Shown piece by piece: positions 25,956 through 38,680 of a stretch of DNA of 64,000 nucleotides. The notes below the pieces were generated by a model, which saw only the letters and a program-made list of their open reading frames with translations, was not told the origin of the DNA and made no database searches. The stretch spans positions 73,198,113 to 73,262,112 of the forward strand of contig OX388352.1 of the NCBI GenBank assembly GCA_947579665.1. The letters are read 5' to 3'. Numbering within the stretch: the first letter of the stretch is position 1; each line of letters begins with the position of its first letter. This DNA is from Sympetrum striolatum. Lineage: Eukaryota > Arthropoda > Insecta > Odonata > Libellulidae. The position numbers and the translations under genes were made by a program.

Positions 25956-27623
25956 GGTGCGTTCACACGAGGGGACTTTTGACGCGCGGGCTTTATGGTT
26001 GAGGCCGGATGGGTTGCAGCTCGCATTCACACGGAGGAACTAAGCACAGTCATGCTTGCTTTTCCTCAGATTCGCGGCTTATTCCAATAGTATGTACATT
26101 ATTTTTTAAATTATCGGCTTTTTAAAATATTGTGGATAGTTATTTCTAACCTCTTGTTATAAAATCATTGAAACAACAAAAAGCTCTTTATTGATACGGC
26201 TGCTCTAATTTGGAAACACAGTAACCTGACTTCGATACCTAGATTTATCTTCGGGTCTTAATATGTTTCCACGTTCTTAATTTTGTGATATCGCATTAAT
26301 GTTCGTACTGTCGCTTTTTATTTTTTGTTTCATGCGTAACGAACTACCAAGGTCACTTCCCGTGGCAACTTCGGTAAATTGTTGAAAATGCTAAGTAAGT
26401 TTTATATCTCACCATTATCGAGTAACTCCTCTATGGCTGCTTTGATATAGCGACTATAAAGCGACGTGTGTGCACACTTTTTTATGGACGCAAACGGAGA
26501 CCCCGTTCCTGCTGTCACCGATTCCTAAGGTCGCGAAATCTCAACGTAATTTCTTCTTCTTTTTGCCTCTATTATTTCACACTGGCACTGCTACAATTTT
26601 TACTAAGCTATACTACTTTTTGAGCCAATTATTTAATCCTATGTTGACTTTGAATATACGAGTTAATGGAATAATTGTGAAAATATTGATAGGTGTTGTA
26701 ACAAATGTGGATTGAATGTCGCGAGCCTTTTGAAGTTCGACGTTTAGATCAAGCGAGTCTTGGAGAACTCATTTGGAAAGATCGATCAGCGAATAAGGGA
26801 GAATATAAGTCAAGTGGAACTCTCAGATCAAGAAGGGATAATAAAACGAAGTTCGTAATTTTGTGTAATAATGAAAAGGAGTTTAAGTAAATATACTCAC
26901 TCCTTACCGAAAAAGAAAATAGTTGCCTGAAAGATGTTAAATCCAAGGAAAGATTATCTAAATTTGTGACGTATTTCGCAGTATTGTTATTAATCCTGTA
27001 TTTACAGCTAATTTTGTGGGTAATGTAAGGTAACTCTTACCTAATCTCAAGTGGGTATTCTCGAAGTAGGTGAGAAGTGGTTCAGGGACTGTCATCTCAT
27101 TTTACGCTTATGACGGCCCATACTTAATGACGCCAATGGTATGACTTCCATATAAGATTGTATCCCTCTATTACTATTATTTAATCTTAATCCCGAGGAA
27201 ACGTAAGCAATGCATGGAGGAACCCAAAGTCGCTTATTCCGAGTGTGAAGGCAATTTCACAAACAGTGTTCGACTTGTATCCATCCATTTTTAAAATTGG
27301 CTGAATGAATGGATATTAATTAATCTGCATAAAAAGCGGTGCTTGATTTATCCTATGGAAAGTATGTATGTATGTTTAACAGAGGCTTGAAGAGGCTAAC
27401 AGAGGGAGTAAGGCTACCCCCATTATTAACCTATTTGCCTTAGGAAATGAAAGAAAAAAGTTCCTAACGTAGTATAATGTACGATCGCCAAGTTTTTCAC
27501 TTGGTCTCCGTATCAATGCACGAAAAGCTTAATCGTTTTTCATTTGGTAATTTCCATCGGTGATTCGAAAGCTTCGCAGCATACATCGTGCTACAAATGA
27601 TGGAAGGTAACGCAATCTTTGCT
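25956..27623. other. Intergenic DNA, nothing firmly recognised
   Basis: At 25955-26040 GTGCGTTCACACGAGG and GCATTCACACGGAGG occur in direct orientation around a CpG-rich core. This is MITE-like but ends are unclear. The remainder is featureless. Confidence 0.4.
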
Positions 27624-27798
27624 CAAGAAAGTGTGCGTCTTAACCCAATTTAGAATAGTTTGGTTAGAATTGCTGTCTGAAAAGTGGAAGACCTGGGTTC
27701 GAGTCCCAGCCAAGCCACTATTTTTCACTTCTGTAAAACCATAAATCGTGTTTTTCGCGTATAGCGATATCATTTCAAGAAAGGATGCTTTGTATTTT
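27624..27798 (+). mobile_element. tRNA-derived SINE with 10-bp target duplication
   Basis: Bounded by AATCTTTGCT at 27614-27623 and 27799-27808. The head carries an A-box-like TAGTTTGGTTAGAATTGCTG and a canonical B box in CTGGGTTCGAGTCCCAG, which forms a perfect 5-bp T stem (about 27690-27706). A non-tRNA body of about 90 bp follows. It is not a functional tRNA, because no acceptor stem pairs around it. The head differs from families S1 and S3, so it is a separate SINE lineage. Confidence 0.75.
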
Positions 27799-27808
27799 AA
27801 TCTTTGCT

Positions 27809-30439
27809 TCAATGTATTTTTAAGAATATTTTTGTGTATCTTGGCACTGAGATAACTTTGTTGGGGGAGTTATATGAGTAACAGCTTGTGAAGAATTCCT
27901 GGCAGGAGATTCCCCTTATTTTAATCCTAAAGATTCCTCGTGGAAGAAAGCCACTCTGACGCCATCCGCGCGTACTATTCTCTTCATTAATTTTCAACAG
28001 CTCTTTTTATGTCTACTCTTATTTATATGGATAGATCTCAGTCATCAACTGTTTGCAAAGTTTATTTAGTAATTAGTATATTTTGTTGTACCCAGATGTG
28101 GTAACGTTTTAGGAAAGACTTTTTTCAATCTTATGTCCAAATTAGGTCCAAGGGCTTACTTTTCCTTCTAATTTTTATGCGAACGCTCTTAATAGCTTTC
28201 TTTAATTTGCAAAAAATGTACTAAAACTTTGATAATGTAAGGTTATTTTTTATATTCTTTTATCTCTGTCTTTTCTCTCTCTTCGCAGAGTTTCTGGAAG
28301 AACTAGGGTCATTAATAGATATATATTTTAAAAGAGTAGGATATGAAATTCATTATCCATTAAAGGTTATTACGAAAATAACTTTTTAAGTCTTTTATTC
28401 TCAAGGAGCTTCTTTTTCATCTATAAATCTACCTTTGAACATTCTCATTCAGTTGTATATTTTTTATCTGGAGTTTATTTTCCAAAACTTCCATTCTTTT
28501 ACGTTGAATCTCCTGGTGAAAATCATTCTTTAACCTTTTCCTTTGTCTAATATTTTGTTTCAGTTCCCTCCGAGAATTCCTAGGGTAACTTTTACATATC
28601 TTTATAGAAGAGAGGAAAGGGGGGTTATTCCGGGTGAAAAAACTGAGAAAGAGATTTCTCTGTGGAAGAAAGGACGGAGAAAGTGTGGGGGTTCTCATTG
28701 GCGATAGTCGAGGAAGGGTTTGAAAGACGAATTTTCAATTTCCCTTCGTCCGTGTTCAGAATATGCCATTTGGGATGCCGATGTTTAACGTTGGCGAGTT
28801 CCTGTCCTCGGACAGCTAATGACCATCCAGAATATATGACATATTTATAGCGATTTTGGATTGATAACAATCTGTCCCTTTACAGAAAGTCTGAGAAGGG
28901 AGAGGAGTTTACATTCAAAGAAATGAAAGAATGCTGCTTTGTTTTCACTTTCATTACCTATAAGATTTCTCAAAATAATCCTTTATCAGCTAAAACAATT
29001 AGCAATTGAAAGAGAACAAGTAAAGAATGCTAACTATGCTATGCTAACCATCGCCCAGATATTATAGATTATTCTTTGATGTATATATTAGCTAATCTAT
29101 ATATAGATTAGCTATTTTCCTTATTTGTTTTCTCCTCGTTCAGAAGCATTCGACCTTGATTTGATGCGCTCTCGAAATTCTTATACTGAGAAAGAGCCCA
29201 GAAAAAGAATACCGAGAAGGGATTAACGGTCGTCTCATTTGGTTTTCCACCTCACCATTGGTTGAATGGGAGGTAAGGAAGTAATCTCAATATAGAGACA
29301 GAGAGGCTGCCGACCTGATGCTACGGTCATTTTCCGTCAGCAGTTTTACGTTAATCTTGAAGAATTGCAGAAGACGGAGTGCTTCAGTTACCTATTGTTG
29401 AACAAACTCATTGCTGATTTTAAGATATGCATGTACTCGTACGCTTCTGAAATACCTAGGTTATTTCAATTCTAAATGTAAATGGCTTTTTATTGCTGGC
29501 AATGAAACGTACGAAATTTTGGGTGTCTATAAATCGAGTAGTTACAATAATCGCAACTTTATTATTTACTATTAACCATACGCGTATAACATGCAGAAAA
29601 CATTGGAGACAATCCATCCATGAATCATTTTCATCCACAAATGGAGCTGAGATAAAAGACGACAGAAGTATTATTTCGGCAACGCTAGATGCGGCAAACA
29701 GAAAAGAATGCAAATCCACACAAGCTACGTTTTAATGCTGCATTTTCCCTAATTAAGGTTTACTATCCATCTATTGATTTTCCGACTTCCTACGTATAAT
29801 GGGGCTGGTTTTCCGAAGTAATAAATTTGAAGTGCTATAAGGTAAACTCGGTTTAGAAAAATGTCAACTTCCTCTCTAGTTACTCTAACATTACCTTATT
29901 TTTCAGTGTTTCTGTTGGATTATCTGTAAGGCATAGAATGTTTCGCTTGTAGTAAGAGGCAAAAACTCGTTGACTTGGCAGAACTAATCGTAAAACAGAT
30001 TTTAATTTAAAATCGGGATCATTTTATACAGCTCTTGTGACGTCTGATACGAGGTTTCGTAATTATCTTAGTGCCCATAAATTGCACGAATGAAGGCGTT
30101 GTTTTTGGATCTCCATCGCGAGGTAATAAATGAAGAATGTACTAAGTTCCACAGTTTATTTAATACGACCAGTTTCAACGATACATCGTCATCGTCAGTT
30201 GAGGATACAGACCAGGAAGCATATTTCTGCAGGCATAAGGAAAATAGAGGAAAGGTTAAGAAGGAAGTATAGGTGAGTTAGAATCTTCGGTGCAAGGGTC
30301 ATTAGAGGAAATGAGAGCTTAAATCAGCTGTGTGAGAAAAAGGTGCTTACTTACGGCTGTGAATTTCGGTGAATTTGCGAGGATAAGGATTTTTAATTAG
30401 CTTTTTCTGCCGATTCATTTACAGTCATTCCCTCTTCGT
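27809..30439. other. Intergenic DNA, nothing recognised
   Basis: No gene supported. Overlapping open frames near 28429-28870 lie on opposite strands and show no domain. At 30165-30200 ACGACCAGTTTCAACGATAC followed by ATCGTCATC is a copy of the dispersed GAAACCGGTCGT core. Confidence 0.5.
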
Positions 30440-30716
30440 GTTACTCAGATGATACAAGACGTGGGATGGGAATCATTAGAAGGTAGAAGACTAATTCAAA
30501 GGATAAACTTAATAAATAAGTTCAGAGAAATTTCGTTCTCATTAGATGTAACCGATATAATGCGATCTCCCTGTTATTTGTTGCGATACTGAAAGGAAGA
30601 TGAGGGAAATGGATGCTAGAACTATTCGTTTCAAGAATAATTTTTAAGAACGATACGCGAAAGCAATCGATTAGGAAAATAAAATCAAGGTGCTTGCACC
30701 CCCTGCCACAGGCATA
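30440..30716 (+). pseudogene. LINE (jockey/I-like) 3' end, second copy
   Basis: Clearly homologous to 25675-25930. Shared stretches include CAGATGATACA, GGGATGGGAAT, AGAAGACTA, AGATGTAACCGATATAATGC and CCCCCTGCCACA. Translation gives M-I-Q-D-V-G-W-E-S-L-E-G-R-R-L and then frameshifts. This is a 5'-truncated dead copy. At its 3' end it abuts, without a gap, an oppositely oriented LINE endonuclease fragment (30690-31070). Confidence 0.75.
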
Positions 30717-31070
30717 CGCATAATTTCATATACTTGCCTCTGCGACTTAAAATGTTTAACCGCTACTACTTTCATCCCTGCCATTATGACATCATGGTCT
30801 GAAATACCGTCAATTACATCGAGACTGGTTATCATTTGTACGTGGGAAGTGGCTATTAAGTCTAGAATGTTACCTTGACCTGCGCGAGTCATTCCAGTTT
30901 TCGTCATATTTATTTTTTCTAAAGCATGCGACGATAAAGTATCAATTATTTTTTGCGAATTTTTCTCTCTTTGCTAGTGTTAGAGCATGTTAAATTCTGC
31001 CAATTAATATTCGGCAGGTTCCTCCTCCTACGACGATGATTGGTTCTTTTATTTTCTCACTAATTATCTG
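30690..31070 (-). pseudogene. LINE apurinic-type endonuclease domain fragment
   Basis: On the - strand the translation contains NLPNINWQN (the end of the G-D-F-N-x-P-x-x-x-W motif) near 31020. After a frameshift it reads TRAGQGNILDLIATSH and VIDGISDHDVIMAGMKVVAV (about 30760-30890). The N-I-L-D-L and S-D-H-D motifs are diagnostic of the endonuclease domain of non-LTR retrotransposon ORF2; the SDHD aspartate-histidine pair is catalytic in the family. The reverse transcriptase that should follow is absent, because the fragment stops at the junction with the + strand LINE tail. It is dead because of the frameshift and truncation. Confidence 0.8.
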
Positions 31071-31196
31071 TTACGTTTTGGATGAATCAATAATACAGTC
31101 AATTTCGCACTCGGGAGGACGATATAAAGAATAAAAATCTTACTTCCGTTTTGTCGTAGAATACATTCAACTTGTTTTAGGAAATTTAGACGAGTA

Positions 31197-32904
31197 GAGT
31201 AGGTCTGGGTAAGAGTACGCATGGGGTAAGAGTACGCAGGGCAGGAAATTTTACTTTACACTTGAGCTAGTTGGTACCACTGAGTGTCAGCCGATGCAAG
31301 GAAGTGACCACGCCATTGCTACGTAGTTCGGTGTTTTTGCTGTGATTACTCAACTCACAATGAGGTAAGAGCTTATTTCAGCTAATTTGATATAATATTT
31401 AAGCAGCAGGGAATTAGTGTAAGCTATTCCAACTAAGGATTCAGCCGTTTCAATCCCATATTTTTTCAAAGACCATTCAATGCTCTTCTTAAAAACTGAA
31501 TCGTTTAGTTCCATCGATGCTCACAGAGAGCAGCACCTCCTTACAAGTAAAAACACTGCCTGTGGGGCAAGAGTTCCCATCGCTATTGGGGCAAGAGTAC
31601 GCATGCAAACTCTTGCCTCAAACATTTTGTTTTAGTATTCACACGCTTATTTAATATTTATTATTCATACTACGGGTTCAATTCAGAATACAGGTGTTTA
31701 AGTTATAGTTCTTACACCTGAATAAGGATAAAATGCGTGATATATGCCTTAAATAATACCATGTTATTTGTACTCATCTGCTTACGGTATCTACTGATTA
31801 AACGTTCTTTTATAAGAACCTATTAAAGGAAGACTGATCGGAAGATATGTACTGAGGAGATGCTGAAGACTGCTCAACAGCCATTGGACGCTGGGATGTC
31901 GAAGAGAAAAGCCGCCCAGCAGTTGGGAATCTCAGAAGGAACTCTTAAGGAAAAGGCTCCAACTGTTACCAACATCATCACTTCAACTTCAGATGACATT
32001 GTTGGTCTAACTGAACAAATTTCAACAGAACAGAATGTAGCTGATGTCTCCGACCCAGCAGAATTTAGCTTTAGTAGACCTAATGGAGGAGAGCTTATTG
32101 AAGCAGTGATAACTCCGGTTAGAAAACGCGCTGTTAAAAAGTGGACCTCGCCTGCTGATGTGATACCTCTCCCAAAACGGCAAGAAGCTAAAAAAAGGAA
32201 AAACAATAAACAAAAGTCGGAAATTTTGACCAGCTCTCCATTTAAGAATCAGTTAATTGCTGCTGAAGAGAAAAAAGGCAAGAAGAAGAGGAACGATCAA
32301 AAAAGCTGAAAGCGAAAAAAAGAAGTTGGTTGTTACATCATTGAAAAAATCCCAAAGGCAAGCGGACAATTCAACAACCCAGTACCTCAAGTGATAAAGT
32401 TATCTGTCCAGCGTGTGAAGTGAACTTCACTGAACCACCGGAAGAGGACTGGATTCAATGCAGTAAAAGCCAAGAATGGTGGCATGAAGCTTGTTCCAAT
32501 TATGAGGGTGGGGCGAATTTCATATGCGATTACTGCTCAAAACAACTGATATTAACTTTGATCATTCTAAATTAACGTTTTTTGTAACATTTAGTTCAAT
32601 ATTTAATCATACCAATAAAATCTTCTTCAGTATATATTTGGCATTTTTACCCCACAATGTGCGAACTCTTGCCCCATAATCTACGTACTTTTGCCCCGTG
32701 GGTGGAGCAAAAGTTCGCCCATGTAACCTTTTCGTAAATAATTTTTCAAAAATTTTCTACCAAAGATAATAACGCAAATAAAACATCATTTAATTACCAT
32801 CTACCGGAGGATTATTTTCTATTAGTTTTGGTACAATAAAGTATCATTTAACCTATTTGTTAGGGGATTAAACTTTAAGTGTGTACTCTTGCCCCGACCT
32901 ACTC
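31197..32904 (+). mobile_element. Internally deleted pogo-like DNA transposon, complete ends
   Basis: Terminal inverted repeats GAGTAGGTCTGGGTAAGAGT (left) and ACTCTTGCCCCGACCTACTC (right) are bounded by TA dinucleotides at 31195-31196 and 32905-32906, the target duplication expected for pogo/Tc1-mariner elements. The 1708-bp element carries subterminal copies of a GGGGCAAGAGTACGCA motif in both orientations (about 31222, 31565, 31590, 32655-32720). It encodes a deleted transposase (31827-32575) with the N-terminal helix-turn-helix and C-terminal cysteine-rich part but no DDE catalytic region. It is therefore a non-autonomous derivative that could be moved only by a related enzyme. Confidence 0.85.
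31827..32575 (+). pseudogene. Deleted pogo-like transposase: psq HTH plus PHD-like zinc finger, no DDE domain
   Basis: From 31827 the frame reads RKTDRKICTEEMLKTAQQ and continues through AGMSKRKAAQQLGISEGTL, a pipsqueak/CENP-B-type helix-turn-helix found at the N terminus of pogo/Tigger transposases. The first Met is at 31860. Directly after it the several-hundred-residue CENP-B/DDE region is missing. The frame then jumps to a linker typical of the transposase C terminus (PLPKRQEAKKRKNNKQKSEI, around 32165-32225) and stops at 32307-32309. In another frame, 32393-32575 encodes CPACEVNFTEPPEEDW and then CSKSQEWWHEAC ... FICDYC, a PHD-like C-x2-C ... H-x2-C ... C-x2-C finger. So the coding part has one large deletion and one frameshift. 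A functional protein is unlikely unless splicing joins the two frames. Confidence 0.8.
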
Positions 32905-32906
32905 TA

Positions 32907-33604
32907 CCTTAGTTTGCTAAATGTAAACTTTTGGGCTAGAAATCTCTCCCATGGCCGGATCTTAAAAGATGTTTCGCAAAGTGTGAAGCATCTGATTCAT
33001 TAAAAAACATCTAAAATACTGTTCCTTAATAAAGGTCATTTTAATCCACTTTGATTTGTAGTCCTCTTTATCGCTCTTTCTTGGCTAACAGTTGTCAATA
33101 GGGCATAATAGGCATTTTTTGCTGCAATGCAATCCTTGTTCCTTTGATGACGTTCCAGCTTTTAAGATTCGATTGGTATTTCTGAGTATATTTATGATTT
33201 ACTTTTATTGTCATAGAATTTGTTCGTTATTTACAGTGTTAAAAAAATTTCGGTTGGTTAAAAAATTTCAAGTTGTGTAACTCATCTTTACTGCATAGAA
33301 CAGCGCTGCAGAAATTGAAATCAGCGAAAGCGAATCAGCGAAATATTTTCAGAGCAACAAATTTCTTCCAAATTAATAAACAGTATTAGAATGAGATGTA
33401 AAGAAAAGTTTTAAATTTCAGGAAAATTTGAACGGCAGAAGCTCAGATAAAATCGAAGTAATCCGAATGTCTCAGGACATGACGGTTTTCATTCAAAATT
33501 AGGTAATACATTTTTGGGAGTCAAATGTCGTAACGAGTTAAAGAAAAGAACGTATTAAGGGCATTGAAATATTTAAGACAATAAGGTAAACCGTTGATAA
33601 TTTG
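32907..33604. other. Intergenic DNA, nothing recognised
   Basis: Short AT-rich stretch between the pogo-like and hAT-like elements, with no gene or repeat recognised. Confidence 0.5.
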
Positions 33605-33612
33605 ATGCACAG

Positions 33613-35819
33613 CAGTGGCGCAGCGAGGGGGGGGGGTTAGGGGTTCAACCCTCCCCCAAGAGTCGAGTCCTATGACTAGCTCTGAGCTTTTTTTTCTGCT
33701 GAAGAGTACAAAACCCCAATTATCACGAAAATCTTAGAGATACACTGCTTTATAAATTCAACGAAAGCTCCGCATACCCGTAAATATGGCTCCGATTTCA
33801 GCTAAGGTGATGTTTTCGGTAGCAGAGCAGGCCTAGAGCCGACATCGATATCAATGGGACACGAGTGTTTTGCACTCACAATCAATGTTCAACGTGTGCA
33901 CTTCTTAAGCCTATCCTTTAGTTAGATGACTCATACCACAAGATAAGATTCCTATGAGAAAAATTCGAAAGGGTTGATTTGTTTACTCCACCAAAAAATA
34001 CAAGGGAACATTCGAGAAGTAATTCGAAACTTACACCCTGAAAACAGAGATTGAGATTACGTTTGAGAGACAAACAGCTCAGTTAGATCTTCTGCATGTG
34101 ACTGTTTTTAGGGTGTGAATGCAAGGTTAGGCTCGTCAGTAGTGCTTCTGAGAAATTCACAGTGAACAGTTAGAAGGAGAGTTTAGTTTGGATTTCATAA
34201 GGTACAGATGGACATCTGAAAATTTATTTTTCACAATCCGGGAATAGCTCAAGTCCTCTATCGGAAAAAACGTAAGTTAATGGCTATGTGTTTTTTCTGA
34301 AAAGACCATTATTAGATGCATAAATTAGGATTGTCTTTTTTAGGGCTGTTATCGGAGGGTACACCAGAAGATGAGTTTAGCGACAATTCCAAAGGTACTG
34401 ATTCCTTTATTAAGCGTTCTGGACGATTAAAAGTCTGTACAGTAGACTCTTCATTACTCGGGCTAATTGAAAATGTACTGATCCTTATTTTATGATTACC
34501 TGTTATTTTTTAAAATAAACCTCAGACTTTGTATTTTCCACAGACATTTATTAATACACGACCGGTTTCGGCCTTATCGATTTACGTGTTATTTTGCTGT
34601 ATATTCACGAAAATAATTCGATAACCGAATTTCCGTAGAAATTTGAAGAAGTATTGGAGCAATGCAAGATGTCACTAAAAAATATTTTTGATGATTTTAA
34701 TAATAATATACCATTTTGGAAGCGAATCAGTCAGCTGAAAGGTATTGTGCGCGTAAAGTACGCAAAGATTTATCGGACAGTGACTTGATGGCTTGAAATA
34801 AATTTGATGAACTGTTAAAACTGTGGCTTAAATTCTCCAGCTTCCTTTTTTCTCCTTCCACCAATTTTTTCTCTGGTAATAGAATCCCACGAATCTCGTG
34901 ACTTATTTTGTCAACCACGTGGTTATGCAATGCCCCTTCAAAATTTCAATTCATGGAAAAATTTTGTTTTCTTCGAACACAATGCGTAAGACTGGGTTTG
35001 CGTCAGCTCTCTGCTGGTTAAACAACCTAACTACTACACGTATTTGGTCTAAATAATTGTAAGTTGACGACTTCATTTTTTTCACCTTGGTATGTAACTT
35101 TAATTCTGCAAATTCAATTATAATATCAACTATAATCAAGAGTATACTGTTTATTTTAATGCAGCCGAATTTTTAATGTTCGGTTTGTGACGCATTTAAC
35201 TGAATACTTAGCTAATACATAAAACGAAATCTGGCTTAATTGTAAGCCTACCAGAAAATTATATCTGATATAAATTATTTTTTGTTTCTTAGAAGAGGAG
35301 TTAATTTAAAAAACAAGGGATGAAGTCACTCCTAAGAAACCTGCTGATGATATAATCTAATAACGAAAGATATTCAAGTAAGCATGGACGCGCCAATGTG
35401 GGGATGTAATGAGTGGATATTACGTTTTATGCCGCTTGCCAAATAATCGTTACTAATTTTTTTCCTTCTCACGCTTGGCAACCTCTTGGAAGAAAGAACT
35501 CTCAAAGACTCGGGAAGTTTATATCTACAACACTAAAAAACTTCAGCATAGAAAAAAATGACTTTTTATTAGATATTGGACGTATCCAAACAACACTTAT
35601 GAGTTTCCAATAGTTCGCTTATGTAAACTACTATCTTGGAAAGTGTCATCAGTTGGCTACCTAAGTGTTAAACTCCTCTATTTTCCAATGTGTTTAGTTT
35701 TTGTAAGAATTGACATATTCTTAATAAGTAACAAGCGTTAATATACTAATGTCCCTTTAAGTTAGGTATTTTTCGTTTCCTTTGGCCCCTCCCATTGACA
35801 AATCCTGGCTGCGCCACTG
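33613..35819. mobile_element. hAT-type DNA transposon, non-autonomous, with perfect 8-bp target duplication
   Basis: Ends CAGTGGCGCAGC and GCTGCGCCACTG are perfect 12-bp inverted repeats, flanked by ATGCACAG at 33605-33612 and 35820-35827. An 8-bp duplication and CAGTGGCG termini are hallmarks of the hAT superfamily. The 2207-bp interior has only short open frames (66-67 codons at 34727-34930 -, 34951-35139 -, 35413-35613 +), none with the hAT dimerisation or catalytic motifs, so it appears non-autonomous. It contains one GACCGGTTTCGG core at 34558, probably a nested element. The perfect target duplication suggests a fairly recent insertion. Confidence 0.88.
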
Positions 35820-35827
35820 ATGCACAG

Positions 35828-37619
35828 TAATAATTGACGCAAAAAGAAACACCCGTGGTAGAAAGACCTAATTAGCTACTAATTGCTACAACCACATTTA
35901 TTACCATACATACCCTTATTTCCAGTGGGTGATAAAATTGTTTAAAATACGTTAGAGGCATTTAGTGCCGTTTAAAATCCTCTCATCATCTCCTCATTAG
36001 TCGTTAGAGGTTTAATATTTCTTACAGCCGTCGGCGTCCCTCGCCTCATTCACCGCTATTCCGAGAAACCAGGAAAGACACGGTCATGCTTAATGTACAA
36101 TTTTCGTCAATCATGAGCTCACTTTAAGCTCACGTGCGAATTTTCATGGATTTTTTTCCTGCAACGTTGTATGTACACAGCACGTGTAGTGTAGGTTGAA
36201 GGAAGGCGGGATTCTTAATCTAATCTAACTTAGCGATGACGTCTGAAGATAATGTCGAAAAAAATAACACATTTTTGTCATTAGTGTTGCGAGGAATAGC
36301 CGCTCGAGATGGTGGGCTATTTGCGGCGGTTCCGTAACGTAACCACGCAAAACAGAACCCCGCAAAAGTCCACATAAACAAAACCGCTACCCAACATTAG
36401 CAAAAACAACACGATGATAATAGTCATAAGCGATATTTATGCAATGCATAATTTAGCAACAATTTCTCTTCCTATTTTGCGCTCTTATTTTTACAATGTT
36501 TTATGTTTTATCAATGTGGGCTGTTATGTCGTGTGGGAATTTCTGACCGTGGGGTTCTATCTTACGTGCTTTAGTCGCGTGCGGTTATATAAATTGAATA
36601 AAAGACTTTTCAATGTAAAACTGCGCATAGTACCAGACATTGGTAGCGCCACCACCATTAAATTTATCTCATGCATCCAACCTCACGCACATCTGGAATT
36701 ATAGGAAATATTAGGGAACAGAAATACGCGGTAATTGATAAATACGCTTTGACGGTACGAGTGCACGCTTCTTCCGACGATAATCTGATGAAAATATCGG
36801 CACGCTCGATACTCGTTAAATTAACCGAAAAAACTGCTACGAAAGACGCCCTTCTACGTTGTTGATCCTCACGGGAAGAAAGTCTAGAAATCATTCTTGC
36901 ATCATGTAATGTAAGAGACATTTTGAATGGGCAGAACTTTGTACTGTACGAGGTCCACAATTGTAACTGATCTTGTTGTCATAGAAGGGAGAAACATGAC
37001 TACGTATTTCAAGCATTACGTAGATCTTCAAGTTTTCATCTTAAGTCGAGGAAAATCGTCTTATCATTCGCGAATGATTTCTTTACCTTTTGATTTTCTT
37101 CTTATCTTTATTAACTCGAGATAGGGAACGCTCTAATGACGAGCTACTTTCGTAATAGTGCGTAATACGTATTCGCTTGAGACTTTCGGGGCATATCCCC
37201 TGCTCAAATATAGTTGATACTAGTCCGAAGGTTGCCACTATGCCATTGTTTAGGCAAAATATGTAACAGAAAATCAGAGTTAGGCAACCCGCCATTCGCG
37301 TTTCCGCCTCATTCACATCATCTCAGCTTCCTCTAAAATTGACATAGCCTTTTCGTATCATATATACCCAAACAGGAATTTTATAGAAAAATGAGGTATT
37401 GATAATACCTATGATAAGCTCGATCCTAAAAGGTCGCTAGTTTCGAAGTTTTCTTTAAGAATGCATTGAGCGGATTTTCGGATTTTTTTGGAGTACTACC
37501 ATGATGGTACAGAATTGAGTTAACATCTATTAACAAATCTATGTGTTGTTACTCGATGTGCTTCTTTGACATAAACAGAATAGATTTCTTCCAATCCAAG
37601 GATATACCCAAGGATAAAT
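35828..37619. other. Intergenic DNA, nothing recognised
   Basis: No supported gene. Overlapping open frames of 64-98 codons at 36414-37316 lie on both strands and show no domains. Confidence 0.5.
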
Positions 37620-37760
37620 AGGCGCACATAAGTGTAATGTTTCTCATCCTTGTCATATTTTGCAATATTGACTTGGGTTCGACGCCAGACTGATACCTAA
37701 TTCTCTCATATAAAATGCATTGCGGGGAATTAAAAAAAATTTTAATCAGTTTCCGGCATG
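37620..37760 (+). repeat. Single module of modular repeat family A
   Basis: Contains a T-arm-like core TTGGGTTCGACGCCAG near 37675, followed by TAATTCTCTCATATAAAATG then CATTGCGGGGAATT. These are the same order and spacing as the first and third modules of the 4376-5597 copy. Confidence 0.6.
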
Positions 37761-38680
37761 AAAGATGTTTGTTACTTACATTGACGATTTTAGGTTATAT
37801 TTACTCATATGTGCACCTTTGATTTTTTCAGAATAACCCTCGTTCAAGTATTTAGCACTTTAAATGCTTTTGCGTAAGAAATGCATAGGAATCTAGTTAA
37901 AACAATACATTCAATACATAACTCAACATTTTCGATTACTTTTAACTGAGGATAGTTTTTAAAATTTAGATATATTGCGTAGGTGATCTTTGGGCCATGT
38001 TTGAAAAGCTTTCGATATAAAACTATTTCATGATTTAAAATAAGGTAATTAATAAAGTAAAGAAGCATTTATATAACATTTGTGCAACCGAAGCAAGGGT
38101 AAATGCTACGAAGACACTTCTCAAATTATTTCATAGGCCTCGGATTAAAATACTATTTGGCGCGATAACACGACCGATGTTCAAAATATTGCATTGTCCC
38201 TAGCTCAAGGAATTTCACGAATCTTCAGATTATCTTTTTTCCAGAGAGTGGCAGAGGTATTTTCGTGAATTTTTTCGTCTTCAAAAATAATTCGCTTATC
38301 AGCAGAGATGTTTCTTTTTCGTACTCAGCTGGCAGATGATGAAATAATTCTCGCGTTTTTAGTGTTTATACCAAAATGAGATGAGAGTAAACTAAAGGTA
38401 TGAGGAAATTCAACATACTTTAGCTAAAGTCAAATTCCAAAGATCATGAGTCAATCTCTACTACGTAGCTAAGTAGACGAACTTCGTGCGAATCTTTATC
38501 AATTGAGCAAAAGTTCGAGTTCCTCCGACTCTACCAGATCGAGGATGCTTAGGTGACGAGCAATTTATTTCCATTGCGTGAAATTCTTGAAGACGATATG
38601 CGAGCAACGTGTTACGTCAGATGCGCATCTGAAAGGAAGATCCCGAAAGGGCTGCCGCTGCCTCGACTGATCGATTTTAT
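37761..38680. other. Intergenic DNA, nothing recognised
   Basis: No supported coding sequence or repeat. Confidence 0.5.

Noticed and set aside
25955..26040. Possible MITE with repeated TTCACACG(A/G)GG
   Set aside because: Repeats are direct and short, and no ends could be placed.
27660..27717. Possible functional tRNA gene around CTGGGTTCGAGTCCCAG
   Set aside because: A and B boxes are present but no acceptor stem pairs around them, and target duplications show it is the head of a SINE.
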